Source: Mizugakiibacter sediminis
GTDB taxonomy: Bacteria > Pseudomonadota > Gammaproteobacteria > Xanthomonadales > Rhodanobacteraceae
DNA length: 44,750 bases
Reading direction: 5' to 3'
Assembly (NCBI RefSeq): GCF_000953855.2
Contig: NZ_DF970177.1
Location: forward strand, 41,026 to 85,775
The notes beneath the pieces are model-generated. The model did not search any database, was not told the DNA's origin, and saw nothing but the letters and a program-made list of their open reading frames with translations. Made by a program: the position numbers and the translations under genes. This document shows, piece by piece, positions 24,439 to 33,315 of the stretch. How positions within the stretch are numbered: the stretch's first letter is position 1; every line of letters starts with the position of its first letter.

Positions 24439-25827
24439 ATGGCCGTTTCGCCTGACCGCAATCCCGCACCGCGCGTCGACGCGCTGCGCGTGCCGCCGCA
24501 TTCGATCGAGGCCGAGCAGGCCGTGCTGGGCGGCCTGATGCTGGCGCCGGAGGCGTGGGACCGCGTCGCCGACCGTCTCGGCGAGGACGACTTCTACCGC
24601 AAGGACCACCGGCTGATCTTCCGCGCGATCAGCGAGCTGTCCAACAAGGGCATGCCCTGCGACGCGGTGACGCTGGGCGAGTGGTTCGAGTCGCAGCGCC
24701 TGGCCGAGATGGTCGGCGGCGCCGCCTACCTGATCGAGCTGGCCAACGCCACGCCCAGCGCGGCCAACATCGTCGCCTATGCCGACATCGTGCGCGAGAA
24801 GTCGGTGCTGCGGCAGCTGATCGACGCCGGCACCGAGATCGCCGGCGACGGCTACCGTCCGGACGGGCGTTCCACGCAGGAGATCCTCGAGAGCGCCGAG
24901 CAGCGCGTGTTCCGCATCGCCGAGGCCGGCGCGCGCGGGCGCAAGGGCTTCGTGTCGATGCGCTCGGCGGTGAAGGAGGCCTTCCAGATCCTGCACCAGC
25001 GCTACGAGAACCGCGGCGCGATCTCCGGCCTGCCGACCGGCTTCACCGACCTCGACGAGATGACCGCCGGCCTGCAGCCTTCCGACCTGATCATCGTCGC
25101 CGCGCGCCCCGCCATGGGCAAGACCGCGTTCTCGCTGAACATCGCCGAGTACGCGGCGATGCGCACCAAGAAGGCGGTGGCGGTGTTCTCGATGGAGATG
25201 TCCGCCTCGCAGCTGGCGTTCCGCCTGATCTCCTCGATCGGCCGCATCAACCAGCAGCACCTGCGCACCGGCGATCTGGCCGAGGAGGAATGGCCGCGCG
25301 TCACCCAGGCGATCACCCTGCTCAGCGAGGCCAAGATCTTCATCGACGACACGCCGGCGCTGTCGCCGGGCGAGCTGCGCGCACGCGCGCGCCGGCTGAA
25401 GCGCGAGCACGATCTCGGCCTGATCGTGATCGACTACCTGCAGCTGATGCAGGTGCCCGGCAACAAGGAGAATCGCGCCACCGAAATTTCAGAAATCTCG
25501 CGTGGACTGAAGGCCCTGGCCAAGGAACTGGACATCCCCGTGATCGCGCTCTCGCAACTCAACCGCTCGCTGGAACAGCGCACCGACAAGCGCCCGGTGA
25601 TGGCCGACCTGCGCGAGTCCGGCGCCATCGAGCAGGACGCCGACCTGATCCTGTTCATCTACCGCGACGAGTACTACAACCCGGAATCGCCGGACAAGGG
25701 CCTCGCCGAAGTGATCATCGGCAAGCAGCGCAGCGGCCCCACCGGCACGGTCAAGCTGACCTTCCTCGGCCAGTACACCAAGTTCGAGAACCACGCCTCG
25801 GAGGCGTATGCGGGGATGATGGAGTGA
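24439..25827 (+). CDS. dnaB: replicative DNA helicase DnaB
   Basis: 462 residues. The N-terminal primase-interacting domain opens PHSIEAEQAVLGGLMLAPEAW and contains FYRKDHRLIFRAISELSNKG. The RecA-fold ATPase begins SGLPTGFTDLDEMTAGLQPSD and carries Walker A ARPAMGKTAFSLNIAEYA, the Walker B IVIDYLQLM, and the DnaB motifs EISRGLKALAKELDIPVI and LSQLNRSLEQR. It is full length for the family and has no intein. It unwinds DNA at the replication fork as a hexamer. The long GC-rich spacer upstream holds two DnaA-box-like sites. Confidence 0.97.
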   Translation: MAVSPDRNPAPRVDALRVPPHSIEAEQAVLGGLMLAPEAWDRVADRLGEDDFYRKDHRLIFRAISELSNKGMPCDAVTLGEWFESQRLAEMVGGAAYLIELANATPSAANIVAYADIVREKSVLRQLIDAGTEIAGDGYRPDGRSTQEILESAEQRVFRIAEAGARGRKGFVSMRSAVKEAFQILHQRYENRGAISGLPTGFTDLDEMTAGLQPSDLIIVAARPAMGKTAFSLNIAEYAAMRTKKAVAVFSMEMSASQLAFRLISSIGRINQQHLRTGDLAEEEWPRVTQAITLLSEAKIFIDDTPALSPGELRARARRLKREHDLGLIVIDYLQLMQVPGNKENRATEISEISRGLKALAKELDIPVIALSQLNRSLEQRTDKRPVMADLRESGAIEQDADLILFIYRDEYYNPESPDKGLAEVIIGKQRSGPTGTVKLTFLGQYTKFENHASEAYAGMME

Positions 25828-25832
25828 GATTC

Positions 25833-25923
25833 GGGAGACGGGAGACGGGAGGGGGGAGACGGCCAGTGCTCGTGGCGCCGAGCAGGGATCTCGTCGTCTC
25901 CCGTTCCCCGTCTCCCGTCTCCC
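25833..25923. repeat. inverted heptamer arrays (GGGAGAC) between dnaB and alr
   Basis: The left arm 25833-25849 carries GGGAGAC twice plus GGG. The right arm 25907-25923 is its perfect reverse complement. A further eight-base match (GGGAGACG/CGTCTCCC, 25854-25861 and about 25895-25902) extends the hairpin inward. The left arm on the plus strand also has four or more G runs (G-quadruplex pattern). The right arm ends seven bases before the alr start codon. Confidence 0.85.
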
Positions 25924-25930
25924 CGCAACC

Positions 25931-27013
25931 ATGAGCCGCACCGCCCTCGCCACCATCCACCTCGGCGCACTGCGCCACAACCTCGCGCGCATCCGCGAAC
26001 GCGCTTCCGGCGCGCGCGTGATGGCGGTGGTCAAGGCCGACGGCTACGGCCACGGCCTCGAGCGCGTCGCGCGGGCATTGGACGAAGCCGACGCGTTCGG
26101 CGTCGCTTCGATCGCCGACGGCCTGCGCCTGCGCGCGGCCGGGCACCGCCAGCGCATCGTCGTGCTGAGCGGGCCGGATGCGCCGGCCGATCTCGCCGAG
26201 CTGCGCCGACTCGGCCTCGAGGCGGTGATCCACCACGACAGCCAGATCGAGTGGCTGGTCGCCGACCGCGACGGCCGCCCGCTGCGCGTCTGGCTGAAGC
26301 TCGACACCGGCATGCACCGGCTCGGCTTCGCGCCGGAGCGCGCGGTCGAGGTGCACGCGCGCCTGCGCGCGTTGCCGGCGGTGCATCCCGAGATCGCGCT
26401 GATGACGCACTTCGCCGCCTCCGACGAGTTCGACAACGCGCTGACCGCGCAGCAGATCGCGCGCTTCGCCGACGCCACGCGCGGCCTCGCCGGCGAGCGC
26501 GCGCTGGCCAATTCGGCCGGCGTGCTGGGCTGGCCGCAGGCGCACGGCGACTGGGTGCGCGTCGGCGGGCTGCTGTACGGGCTGTCGGTGGTGGAGGGCA
26601 AGTGCGGCGCCGACTTCGGCTTCCGCCCGGCGATGACGCTGTCGACGCGGCTGATCGCGGTGAACCGCATCCGCAAGGGCGAGCGCGTCGGCTACGCCGC
26701 CACCTGGGAAGCGCCCGAGGACATGCCGCTCGGCGTCGCCGCGATCGGCTACGGCGACGGCTACCCGCGCAGCGCCGCCGCCGGCACGCCGGTGCTGGTC
26801 GGCGAACACCGCGCCGCGATCGTCGGCCGCGTGTCGATGGACCTCGTCACCATCGACCTGCGCGAGGTGCCCGCGGCGCGCGTCGGCGATGCGGTGACGC
26901 TGTGGGGCCCGGCGCTGCCGGTCGAAACCGTCGCCGCCCACGCCGGCACGATCAGCTACGAGCTCACCTGCGGCGTCACCCGCCGCGTGCTGTTCGCCGA
27001 GGACGAAGGTTGA
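25931..27013 (+). CDS. alr: alanine racemase (PLP-dependent)
   Basis: 360 residues. The fold-type III PLP enzyme signature is clear: AVVKADGYGHG with the PLP Lys35, LKLDTGMHRLGF, ANSAGVLGWP, WVRVGGLLYGLS, and the C-terminal domain with the catalytic Tyr region GERVGYAATW and AIGYGDGYPR...VGRVSMDLVTID. It makes D-alanine for peptidoglycan. It has no clear ribosome site: the ATG is preceded by the CT-rich arm of an inverted heptamer array. It is followed one base later by radA, so the two form a unit. Confidence 0.95.
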   Translation: MSRTALATIHLGALRHNLARIRERASGARVMAVVKADGYGHGLERVARALDEADAFGVASIADGLRLRAAGHRQRIVVLSGPDAPADLAELRRLGLEAVIHHDSQIEWLVADRDGRPLRVWLKLDTGMHRLGFAPERAVEVHARLRALPAVHPEIALMTHFAASDEFDNALTAQQIARFADATRGLAGERALANSAGVLGWPQAHGDWVRVGGLLYGLSVVEGKCGADFGFRPAMTLSTRLIAVNRIRKGERVGYAATWEAPEDMPLGVAAIGYGDGYPRSAAAGTPVLVGEHRAAIVGRVSMDLVTIDLREVPAARVGDAVTLWGPALPVETVAAHAGTISYELTCGVTRRVLFAEDEG

Positions 27014-27014
27014 C

Positions 27015-28394
27015 ATGGCCAAGGCGAAGACCGCCTACGTCTGCAGCGAATGCGGCGCCGAGCACGGCAAGTGGCAGGGCCAGTGCGCGGAGTGCGGCGT
27101 GTGGAATTCGCTGTCCGAATTCGTCGTCGAGCCGGCCAAGGCGGCGGGCAACGGCGCGCGCCGCGGCGGCTACGCGGGCGCCGCCGCGGGGGCTTCGCGC
27201 ATCACGCCGCTGACCGAGGTGGCGGCGGGCGAAACCTCGCGCAGCCGGGTCGGCATCGGCGAGCTGGACCGCGTGCTGGGCGGCGGCCTGGTCGACGGTT
27301 CGGTGGTGCTGATCGGCGGCGATCCGGGCATCGGCAAGTCGACCCTGCTGCTGCAGATGCTGGGCGCGCTGGGCGACCGCATGAGCGGCGTGTACGTGAC
27401 CGGCGAGGAATCGCTGGCGCAGGTGGCGTCGCGCGCGCAACGGCTCGGCCTGCCGCTGGCGCCGCTGCAGGCGCTGGCCGAGACCTGCGTCGAACGCATC
27501 CTCGAGCGCGCCGCCGAGGCGCGTCCGCGCGTGCTGGTGATCGATTCGATCCAGACCATCTGGACGGAACTCCTGACCGCGGCGCCCGGCTCGGTCAGCC
27601 AGGTGCGCGAATCGGCGGCGAAGCTGGTGCGCTTCGCCAAGGAAAGCGGCACCGGCGTGTTCCTGGTCGGCCACGTCACCAAGGAAGGCGGCATCGCCGG
27701 CCCGCGCGTGCTCGAGCACATGGTCGACGCCGTGCTGTACTTCGAGGGCGAGTCGGGCAGCCGCTTCCGCGTGCTGCGCGCGTTCAAGAACCGCTTCGGC
27801 GCGGTCAACGAGCTCGGTGTGTTCGCGATGGGCGACAAGGGCCTGCGCGAAGTGCCCAATCCGTCGGCGATCTTCCTGTCGGCGCACAGCGGGCCGACGC
27901 CGGGCAGCGCGGTGATGGTCACCCGCGAGGGTACGCGGCCGTTGCTGGTCGAGGTGCAGGCGCTGGTCGACCAGTCCTCGCTGGGCAATCCGCGCCGCGT
28001 CGCGCTCGGCCTCGAGCAGAACCGCCTGGCGATGCTGCTGGCGGTGCTGCACCGGCACGGCGGCGTCGCCGCCTACGACCAGGACGTGTTCATCAACGTG
28101 GTTGGCGGCATCCGCGTGCAGGAGACGGCGGCCGACCTGCCGGTGCTGCTGGCGGTGCTGTCCAGCCTGCGCGACCGGCCGCTGCCGGAGAAGACCGTAG
28201 CCTTCGGCGAGGTCGGCCTGTCCGGCGAGATCCGGCCCGTGCCGAACGGCGAGGAGCGCCTGAAGGAGGCGGCGACGCACGGCTTCGCGCGCGCGATCGT
28301 GCCGAAGGCGAACGCGCCGAAAAAGGGGCGCTACGGCGAACTGGAAGTGGTGGCGGTGGAGCGCCTCGCCGAGGCGCTGGACGCGGTGCGCTGA
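27015..28394 (+). CDS. radA: DNA repair protein RadA (Sms)
   Basis: 459 residues. It has an N-terminal zinc finger (Cys10, Cys13, Cys24, Cys27 in CSECG...CAECG) and a RecA-like ATPase with Walker A GGDPGIGKSTLLLQML. The RadA-specific FKNRFG motif follows, then a C-terminal Lon-protease-like domain (INVVGGIRVQETAADLPVLL). It promotes branch migration in recombinational repair. It starts one base after the alr stop. Its own stop is one base from the stop of the convergent PilZ gene. Confidence 0.97.
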   Translation: MAKAKTAYVCSECGAEHGKWQGQCAECGVWNSLSEFVVEPAKAAGNGARRGGYAGAAAGASRITPLTEVAAGETSRSRVGIGELDRVLGGGLVDGSVVLIGGDPGIGKSTLLLQMLGALGDRMSGVYVTGEESLAQVASRAQRLGLPLAPLQALAETCVERILERAAEARPRVLVIDSIQTIWTELLTAAPGSVSQVRESAAKLVRFAKESGTGVFLVGHVTKEGGIAGPRVLEHMVDAVLYFEGESGSRFRVLRAFKNRFGAVNELGVFAMGDKGLREVPNPSAIFLSAHSGPTPGSAVMVTREGTRPLLVEVQALVDQSSLGNPRRVALGLEQNRLAMLLAVLHRHGGVAAYDQDVFINVVGGIRVQETAADLPVLLAVLSSLRDRPLPEKTVAFGEVGLSGEIRPVPNGEERLKEAATHGFARAIVPKANAPKKGRYGELEVVAVERLAEALDAVR

Positions 28395-28395
28395 A

Positions 28396-28764
28396 TCAGG
28401 CGCCCAGCGCCGCCAATTCGCGGTGCAGCCGCTCGTGGCCGCCGAGGTTCAGCTCGAGCAGCCGCTTCAGCCGCGCGAAGCTGTCGAGGTCGATGCGGTC
28501 CCAGGCGAAGGCGAGGCGATCGCCCTCGATGCGCGCGGCTTCCACGCCCATGCTGATCACCAACGTGCCGTTGACGCGCAGGTCCATGCGGAAGCGCGCG
28601 CCGGGCGCGCCGGCAAAGGCCGCGGGCCGCGCCACCAGCACGCCCTTCAGCGAGAGGTCGATCAGGTCGGTCTCCCACAGCGCGCTGCCGGAATAGAGGC
28701 GCACGCTGCCTGCCAGCGGCACGCGCTGGAAGCGCCGGCGGTCCTGCCCGGAGTCCGTGTCCAC
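28396..28764 (-). CDS. PilZ domain c-di-GMP-binding protein
   Basis: 122 residues if started at GTG 28764 (GGGAGGG six bases upstream); an in-frame ATG at 28824 would add 20 low-complexity residues. Both PilZ ligand motifs are present: RRRFQR at residues 9-14 and DLSLKG in the beta barrel (TDLIDLSLKGVLVARP). It should therefore bind c-di-GMP, unlike the type IV pilus PilZ proteins that pair with FimX and lack the motif. The target is unknown. It lies about 5 kb from fimX. Confidence 0.85.
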   Translation of the reverse strand: MDTDSGQDRRRFQRVPLAGSVRLYSGSALWETDLIDLSLKGVLVARPAAFAGAPGARFRMDLRVNGTLVISMGVEAARIEGDRLAFAWDRIDLDSFARLKRLLELNLGGHERLHRELAALGA

Positions 28765-28827
28765 CCTGGTCCCTCCCGTGTCCCTGGCGCGCGGATTCTG
28801 CGCACTTGCCGCCGCGCGATTCAAGCG

Positions 28828-29625
28828 TCAATTCACTTTTTGCAGCACCAGTTCCAATACGAACTTGCTGCCGAAGAAGGCGAGCAGCAGCACCGCCATG
28901 CCGGTCAGCGTGAAGCGCACCGCGCGGCGGCCGCGCCAGCCCCAGCGCCAGCGGCCCCACAGCAGCAGGCCGAACACCAGCCAGGCGGCGATCGACAGCA
29001 CGGTGGTGTGCACCAGGTGCTGCGCACGGATGTCCTCGATGAACAGCAGGCCGCTCAGCAGCGTCGCCGTCAGCAGCGCGAAACCGGCGGCGATCAGGCG
29101 GAACATCAGCGCCTCGGTCTGCGTCAGCGGCGGCAGGGCCAGCACCAGGCGACCGGGGCGGTGCCGGCGCAGCGCGCGCTCCTGCAGCCACAGCAGGATG
29201 GCCAGCACGGCGGCGATCGAGAGCACGCCGTAGCCGAGCAGGGCAACGGCCACGTGCAGCCTGATCTGCCAGCCGAGCGCGCGCGGCGCCGTCGGCGGCG
29301 CGAAAAACACGTCCAGCGCCAGCAGCGCCGCGGCCAGCGGGAACACGATCACGCCGAGCCCGGCGACCGGGCGCGCCAGGTTGACCAGCAAGGTCAGCGC
29401 CGCCACCAGTGCCGCCACCAGCGACAGCGCGGCGAAGAAATGCAGGTCCAGTGCGCCGCGATGGAAGCCGAGCAGCACGCCGAAATGCAGCAGCACGGCC
29501 AGCGCGCCCAGCAGCAGCGCCGAGGCGCGCGGCGTGCGCGGGCAGCCGGTCAACGGCGCGGCCAACAGCGCGGCGGCGCCGAGGTAGCCGGCGAGGGCGA
29601 GCAACGAGATCAGGGTGATCGGCAT
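28828..29625 (-). CDS. CcsA/YpjD-family inner membrane protein (cytochrome c assembly-like)
   Basis: 265 residues with about eight hydrophobic helices. The C-terminal half matches the CcsA/CcmC-like cytochrome c assembly fold: GWQIRLHVAVALLGYGVLSI, LPPLTQTEALMFRLIAAGF, and the His-bearing AQHLVHTTVLSIAAWLVFG. Members next to ffh are often annotated YpjD or CorE. It sits divergent to ffh, the conserved arrangement in gammaproteobacteria. Haem handling is inferred from the family; the actual role is not established. Confidence 0.82.
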   Translation of the reverse strand: MPITLISLLALAGYLGAAALLAAPLTGCPRTPRASALLLGALAVLLHFGVLLGFHRGALDLHFFAALSLVAALVAALTLLVNLARPVAGLGVIVFPLAAALLALDVFFAPPTAPRALGWQIRLHVAVALLGYGVLSIAAVLAILLWLQERALRRHRPGRLVLALPPLTQTEALMFRLIAAGFALLTATLLSGLLFIEDIRAQHLVHTTVLSIAAWLVFGLLLWGRWRWGWRGRRAVRFTLTGMAVLLLAFFGSKFVLELVLQKVN

Positions 29626-29680
29626 GGTGCGCGCGAGTTTGGCACAGCGCGTCGCGCGCGCAAACGCCGCCGGGGGCGGC

Positions 29681-29689
29681 TGCTATACT
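29681..29689 (+). promoter_or_regulatory. extended -10 promoter for ffh
   Basis: TGCTATACT combines the TGn extension with TATACT (five of six -10 bases) 32 bases before the ffh ATG. An extended -10 can work without a strong -35, and none is seen. Confidence 0.6.
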
Positions 29690-29721
29690 GGCACGCTTTC
29701 CGCAACCCCCGATCCAGCGCC

Positions 29722-31089
29722 ATGTTCGAGTCGCTCAGCCAGCGCCTTTCCGACACCGTGCAGCGCCTGCGCGGTCGCGGCCGCCTGACCGAGGCCAACA
29801 TCCGCGAGTCGTTGCGCGAGGTGCGCATCGCGCTGCTGGAGGCGGACGTCGCCCTGCCGGTGGTGCAGGCGCTGATCCAGCGCGTGCAGGCGCGCGCCGT
29901 CGGCCAGGAAGTGCTGAAGAGCCTCACCCCCGGCCAGGCGCTGGTGAAGGTGGTGCGCGACGAGCTGACCGCGCTGATGGGCACGGTCAACACCGAGTTG
30001 AACCTCGCCCAGCAGCCGCCGGCGATCGTGCTCGTGGCCGGTCTGCAGGGCGCGGGCAAGACCACCACCGTCGCCAAGCTGGCGCGCTTCCTCGTCGAGC
30101 GCAAGAAGAAAAAGGTGATGGTGGTGAGCTGCGACGTCTACCGCCCGGCCGCCATCGACCAGCTGCAGACGCTGGCGGCGCAGGTCGGCGTGGGCTTCTT
30201 CCCGTCCTCCGGCGCGCAGGACCCGGTGGCGATCGCCAGGGCGGCGCTCGACGCCGCGCGCCGCGAGGTGGCCGACGTGCTGATCGTCGACACCGCTGGC
30301 CGCCTGCACGTCGACGCCGAGATGATGGACGAGGTCAAGGCGCTGCACGCGACGCTGAATCCCGTCGAGACCCTGTTCGTGGTCGACGCGATGACCGGCC
30401 AGGACGCGGCCACCACCGCCAAGGCGTTCGCCGAGGCGCTGCCGCTGACCGGCGTGATCCTCACCAAGACCGACGGCGACGCCCGCGGCGGCGCCGCGCT
30501 CTCGGTGCGCTACGTCACCGGCCGGCCGATCAAGTTCCTCGGCGCCGGCGAGAAGACCGATGCGCTGGAGCCGTTCCATCCCGACCGCATCGCGCAGCGC
30601 ATCCTCGGCATGGGCGACGTGCTCAGCCTGGTCGAGGAGGTCGAGCGCAAGGTCGACCAGGCGAAGGCCGCCAGGCTCGCCGAGAAGGTGGTCAAGGGCA
30701 AGCGCTTCGACATGAACGACATGCGCGACCAGCTCGAGCAGATGGTCAACATGGGCGGGCTGGGCGCGCTGATGGACAAGCTGCCCGGCGTCGGCAGCCT
30801 GCCGGACAGCGTCAAGTCGAAGGTCAACGACCGCGAGATCAAGCGCATGATCGCCCTGATCCAGTCGATGACCAAGAAGGAACGCCGCCACCCGGACCTG
30901 CTGAACGGCTCGCGGCGCGCGCGCGTGGCGCGCGGCGCCGGCCAGCAGCCGGCCGACGTCAACCGCCTGCTGAAGCAGTACCAGCAGATGGAGAAGATGA
31001 TGTCCAAACTGGCCTCGGGCGGCATGAAGGGGCTGATGCGGCAGATGCAGGGCGCGCTGAAGCGCGGCGGCATGCCGCCGATGCGCTGA
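29722..31089 (+). CDS. ffh: signal recognition particle protein Ffh (SRP54)
   Basis: 455 residues from ATG 29722. An N domain (LSQRLSDTVQRLRGRGRLTE) leads to the SRP GTPase G domain with P-loop GLQGAGKTTTVAKLA, DVYRPAAIDQL, DTAGRLHVD and TKTDGDARGGAALS. The Met-rich M domain (MRDQLEQMVNMGGLGALMDK, then KQYQQMEKMMSKLA and GLMRQMQG) binds 4.5S RNA and signal peptides. It targets membrane proteins to the Sec translocon through FtsY. The frame is open far upstream, but the start is fixed by the promoter and the family alignment. Confidence 0.97.
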   Translation: MFESLSQRLSDTVQRLRGRGRLTEANIRESLREVRIALLEADVALPVVQALIQRVQARAVGQEVLKSLTPGQALVKVVRDELTALMGTVNTELNLAQQPPAIVLVAGLQGAGKTTTVAKLARFLVERKKKKVMVVSCDVYRPAAIDQLQTLAAQVGVGFFPSSGAQDPVAIARAALDAARREVADVLIVDTAGRLHVDAEMMDEVKALHATLNPVETLFVVDAMTGQDAATTAKAFAEALPLTGVILTKTDGDARGGAALSVRYVTGRPIKFLGAGEKTDALEPFHPDRIAQRILGMGDVLSLVEEVERKVDQAKAARLAEKVVKGKRFDMNDMRDQLEQMVNMGGLGALMDKLPGVGSLPDSVKSKVNDREIKRMIALIQSMTKKERRHPDLLNGSRRARVARGAGQQPADVNRLLKQYQQMEKMMSKLASGGMKGLMRQMQGALKRGGMPPMR

Positions 31090-31090
31090 A

Positions 31091-31111
31091 GCAGGGAGCA
31101 GGGAGCAGGGA
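31091..31111. repeat. tandem heptamer array GCAGGGA (3 copies)
   Basis: Three perfect copies of GCAGGGA begin just after the ffh stop codon. In phase the unit is GGGAGCA, a third member of the GGGA-NNN heptamer series seen elsewhere in the window. Confidence 0.9.
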
Positions 31112-31149
31112 AGTGCGGAGGGCGCGCGCGGCGCGGTCCGGCGCCTCGC

Positions 31150-31183
31150 GCCCGGGCCGCGATCCGGGGCCCGGGCTTCCTTT
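31150..31183 (+). terminator. probable terminator between ffh and rpsP
   Basis: GCCCGGGCC (31150-31158) pairs with GGCCCGGGC (31168-31176) across a nine-base loop, followed by TTCCTTTCC. The tail is T-rich but interrupted, so termination may be partial. The region also overlaps the likely rpsP promoter. Confidence 0.5.
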
Positions 31184-31204
31184 CCCGCCGATTTCCGTTA
31201 AAAT
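31177..31204 (+). promoter_or_regulatory. sigma70-like promoter for rpsP-rimM-trmD-rplS
   Basis: TAAAAT (31199-31204, five of six -10 bases) lies 65 bases before rpsP. The best -35 position holds TTCCTT with a 16-base spacer, which is weak. Confidence 0.4.
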
Positions 31205-31269
31205 GCCGCGTTTCCCGCACCGGCCTGAAAGCGGCTGCCGGCCTCGCGGCAACTCTGGAGTTCGTACGT

Positions 31270-31518
31270 ATGGTGAAGATTCGTCTTGCGCGCGCCGGCG
31301 CCAAGGGTCGCCCGTTCTTCCACGTCGTGGTGGCGGACGAGCGCAAAAAGCGTGACGGCCGCAGCATCGAGCGCGTGGGCTACTACAACCCGGTGGCGTC
31401 CGGCGCCGAGAAGCGCCTGGAGCTGGACGTGGCCAAGGTGCAGGCCTGGGTGGCCAAGGGTGCGCAGCTGACCGACAAGGTGCGCGCGCTGGTCAAGGAA
31501 GCCTCCAAGGCCGCCTGA
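31270..31518 (+). CDS. rpsP: 30S ribosomal protein S16
   Basis: 82 residues. [20 protein letters not shown], then [16 protein letters not shown] and [19 protein letters not shown], is canonical S16. It is the first gene of the conserved rpsP-rimM-trmD-rplS operon. It starts at the ATG preceded by CTGGAG. Confidence 0.97.
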   Translation: MVKIRLARAGAKGRPFFHVVVADERKKRDGRSIERVGYYNPVASGAEKRLELDVAKVQAWVAKGAQLTDKVRALVKEASKAA

Positions 31519-31525
31519 GGTCGGC

Positions 31526-32038
31526 ATGCCCGGCGAGCGCCGCGTCCGCATGGGGCGCATCGTCGGGGTGTCGGGAGTGCGCGGCTGGGTCAAGCTCGAA
31601 TCCTGGGCCGAGCCGCGCCTCGCGATTTTCGATTACCAGCCCTGGCTGCTCGAGACCGGCCCGGGCGAGTTCCGCGAACTGCGCGGCGCGCGCGGGCGCG
31701 AGCAGGGCAAGGGCCTGGTGGCCGAACTGCCCGGCGTCGCCGACCGCGACCAGGCGGCGGCCCTGATCGGCACGCCGGTCTGGGTGCCGCGGGCGGCGCT
31801 GCCGGCGCTGCCGGCGGGCGAGTATTACTGGACCGATCTCGAGGATCTCGAGGTGGTCACGGTGGAGGGCGCGGCGCTGGGCCGGGTCAGCCACCTGTTC
31901 GAGACCGGCGCCCATCCCGTGCTGGTGGTGCGGGACGGCGACCGCGAACGGCTGATCCCGTTCGTGCCGGGGCAGTACGTGCGGTCGGTCGATGTCGATG
32001 ACGGCCGCATGGTGGTGGACTGGGATCCGGAATTCTGA
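31526..32038 (+). CDS. rimM: 16S rRNA processing protein RimM
   Basis: 170 residues starting eight bases after rpsP. The N-terminal RimM barrel ([20 protein letters not shown]) and the C-terminal PRC-barrel ([36 protein letters not shown]) are both present. It binds S19 and assists maturation of the 30S head. The order S16-RimM-TrmD-L19 confirms identity. Confidence 0.96.
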   Translation: MPGERRVRMGRIVGVSGVRGWVKLESWAEPRLAIFDYQPWLLETGPGEFRELRGARGREQGKGLVAELPGVADRDQAAALIGTPVWVPRAALPALPAGEYYWTDLEDLEVVTVEGAALGRVSHLFETGAHPVLVVRDGDRERLIPFVPGQYVRSVDVDDGRMVVDWDPEF

Positions 32039-32073
32039 AGGCGGCGGGCGACCGCCGGCACGGACGAGGGGCG

Positions 32074-32823
32074 ATGCGCATCGACGTCGTCACGCTGTTC
32101 CCCGAGTTCGTGCGCCAGTGCGCCGGCATCGGCGTGGTGGGCCGGGCGCAGGAACGCGGGCTGCTGCAGGTCGAAACCTGGAACCCGCGCGACTTCGCCA
32201 CCGACAACTACCGCTCCGTGGACGACCGCCCCTATGGCGGCGGCCCCGGGATGGTGATGATGATCGACCCGTTGCGCGCGGCCCTGGCCGCGGTGCGGGC
32301 GGCGGCGCCGGAGCCGGCGCACGTGATTTACCTGAGCCCGCAGGGAGCGCGGCTCACCCAGCGCAGGGTGGCGAAGCTGGCGCGGATGCCGCGCTTCACG
32401 CTGCTCTGCGGCAGGTACGAGGGCGTGGACGAGCGCCTGCTGGCGCACGCGGTCGACGAGGAGCTGTCCATCGGCGACTACGTGCTGTCCGGCGGCGAGC
32501 TGGCCGCGGCGGTGCTGATCGACGCGGTCGGCCGGCTGCAGGAAGGCGCGCTGAACGACGCGCAGTCCGCGCGGCAGGATTCGTTCTCGGACGGCCTGCT
32601 CGATTGCCCGCACTACACGCGGCCCGAGCAGGACGCGCTGGGAGAGGTACCGCCGGTGCTGCTGTCCGGCGACCACGCGGCGATCCGCCGCTGGCGCCTG
32701 AAGCAGTCGCTGGGCCGCACCTGGTTGCGCCGGCCCGACCTGCTGGCGCGGTTGACGCTGGACGCGGAAGCGCGCCAGCTGCTTGAGGAATTCCGCCGCG
32801 AGCATCGTGCGGCGACATGCTGA
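32074..32823 (+). CDS. trmD: tRNA (guanine-N1)-methyltransferase
   Basis: 249 residues with GAGGGG upstream. The SPOUT trefoil-knot features are clear: [53 protein letters not shown], and [20 protein letters not shown]. It methylates G37 of tRNAs reading CNN codons using S-adenosylmethionine, preventing +1 frameshifts. Length and operon position are standard. Confidence 0.97.
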   Translation: MRIDVVTLFPEFVRQCAGIGVVGRAQERGLLQVETWNPRDFATDNYRSVDDRPYGGGPGMVMMIDPLRAALAAVRAAAPEPAHVIYLSPQGARLTQRRVAKLARMPRFTLLCGRYEGVDERLLAHAVDEELSIGDYVLSGGELAAAVLIDAVGRLQEGALNDAQSARQDSFSDGLLDCPHYTRPEQDALGEVPPVLLSGDHAAIRRWRLKQSLGRTWLRRPDLLARLTLDAEARQLLEEFRREHRAATC

Positions 32824-32868
32824 GGCCCGCACGGACCCGGCCGGATTGATACTTATCGGTGGTGTGCC

Positions 32869-33234
32869 ATGAACAAGATCATTGAGCAGTTCGAAGCCGC
32901 GCAGATGACCCGCAAGCTGCCGGAGTTCAGCCCGGGCGACACGGTGGTCGTCAACGTCAAGGTGAAGGAAGGCAACCGCGAGCGCGTGCAGGCCTTCGAG
33001 GGCGTGGTCATCGCCAAGCGCAGCCGCGGCCTGAATTCCGCCTTCACCGTGCGCAAGATCTCGCACGGCACCGGCGTCGAGCGCGTGTTCCAGACCCACA
33101 GCCCGGCGATCGAGTCGGTGTCGGTCAAGCGTCGCGGCAAGGTGCGCGGCGCCAAGCTGTACTACCTGCGCGGTCTCGAGGGCAAGGCGGCGCGCATCAA
33201 GGAAGACATCGGCGCCACCGCCCCGGCCAAGTAA
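32869..33234 (+). CDS. rplS: 50S ribosomal protein L19
   Basis: 121 residues, opening [20 protein letters not shown], with the conserved [21 protein letters not shown] and [20 protein letters not shown]. It sits at the 30S-50S interface. It is the last gene of the operon and is closed by a terminator. Confidence 0.97.
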   Translation: MNKIIEQFEAAQMTRKLPEFSPGDTVVVNVKVKEGNRERVQAFEGVVIAKRSRGLNSAFTVRKISHGTGVERVFQTHSPAIESVSVKRRGKVRGAKLYYLRGLEGKAARIKEDIGATAPAK

Positions 33235-33257
33235 GCCGGCGGTTCGCCAGAAACGAC

Positions 33258-33293
33258 GAAGCCGCGCGGGGCGACCCGCGCAGCTTCCTTTTT
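33258..33293 (+). terminator. intrinsic terminator after rplS
   Basis: GAAGCCGCGCGGG pairs with CCCGCGCAGCTTC (one mismatch) around a GCGA tetraloop of the GNRA type, followed by CTTTTT. It lies between rplS and the convergent fimX gene. Confidence 0.9.
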
Positions 33294-33315
33294 CGTGCCG
33301 GCAGCGGCCGCCGGC

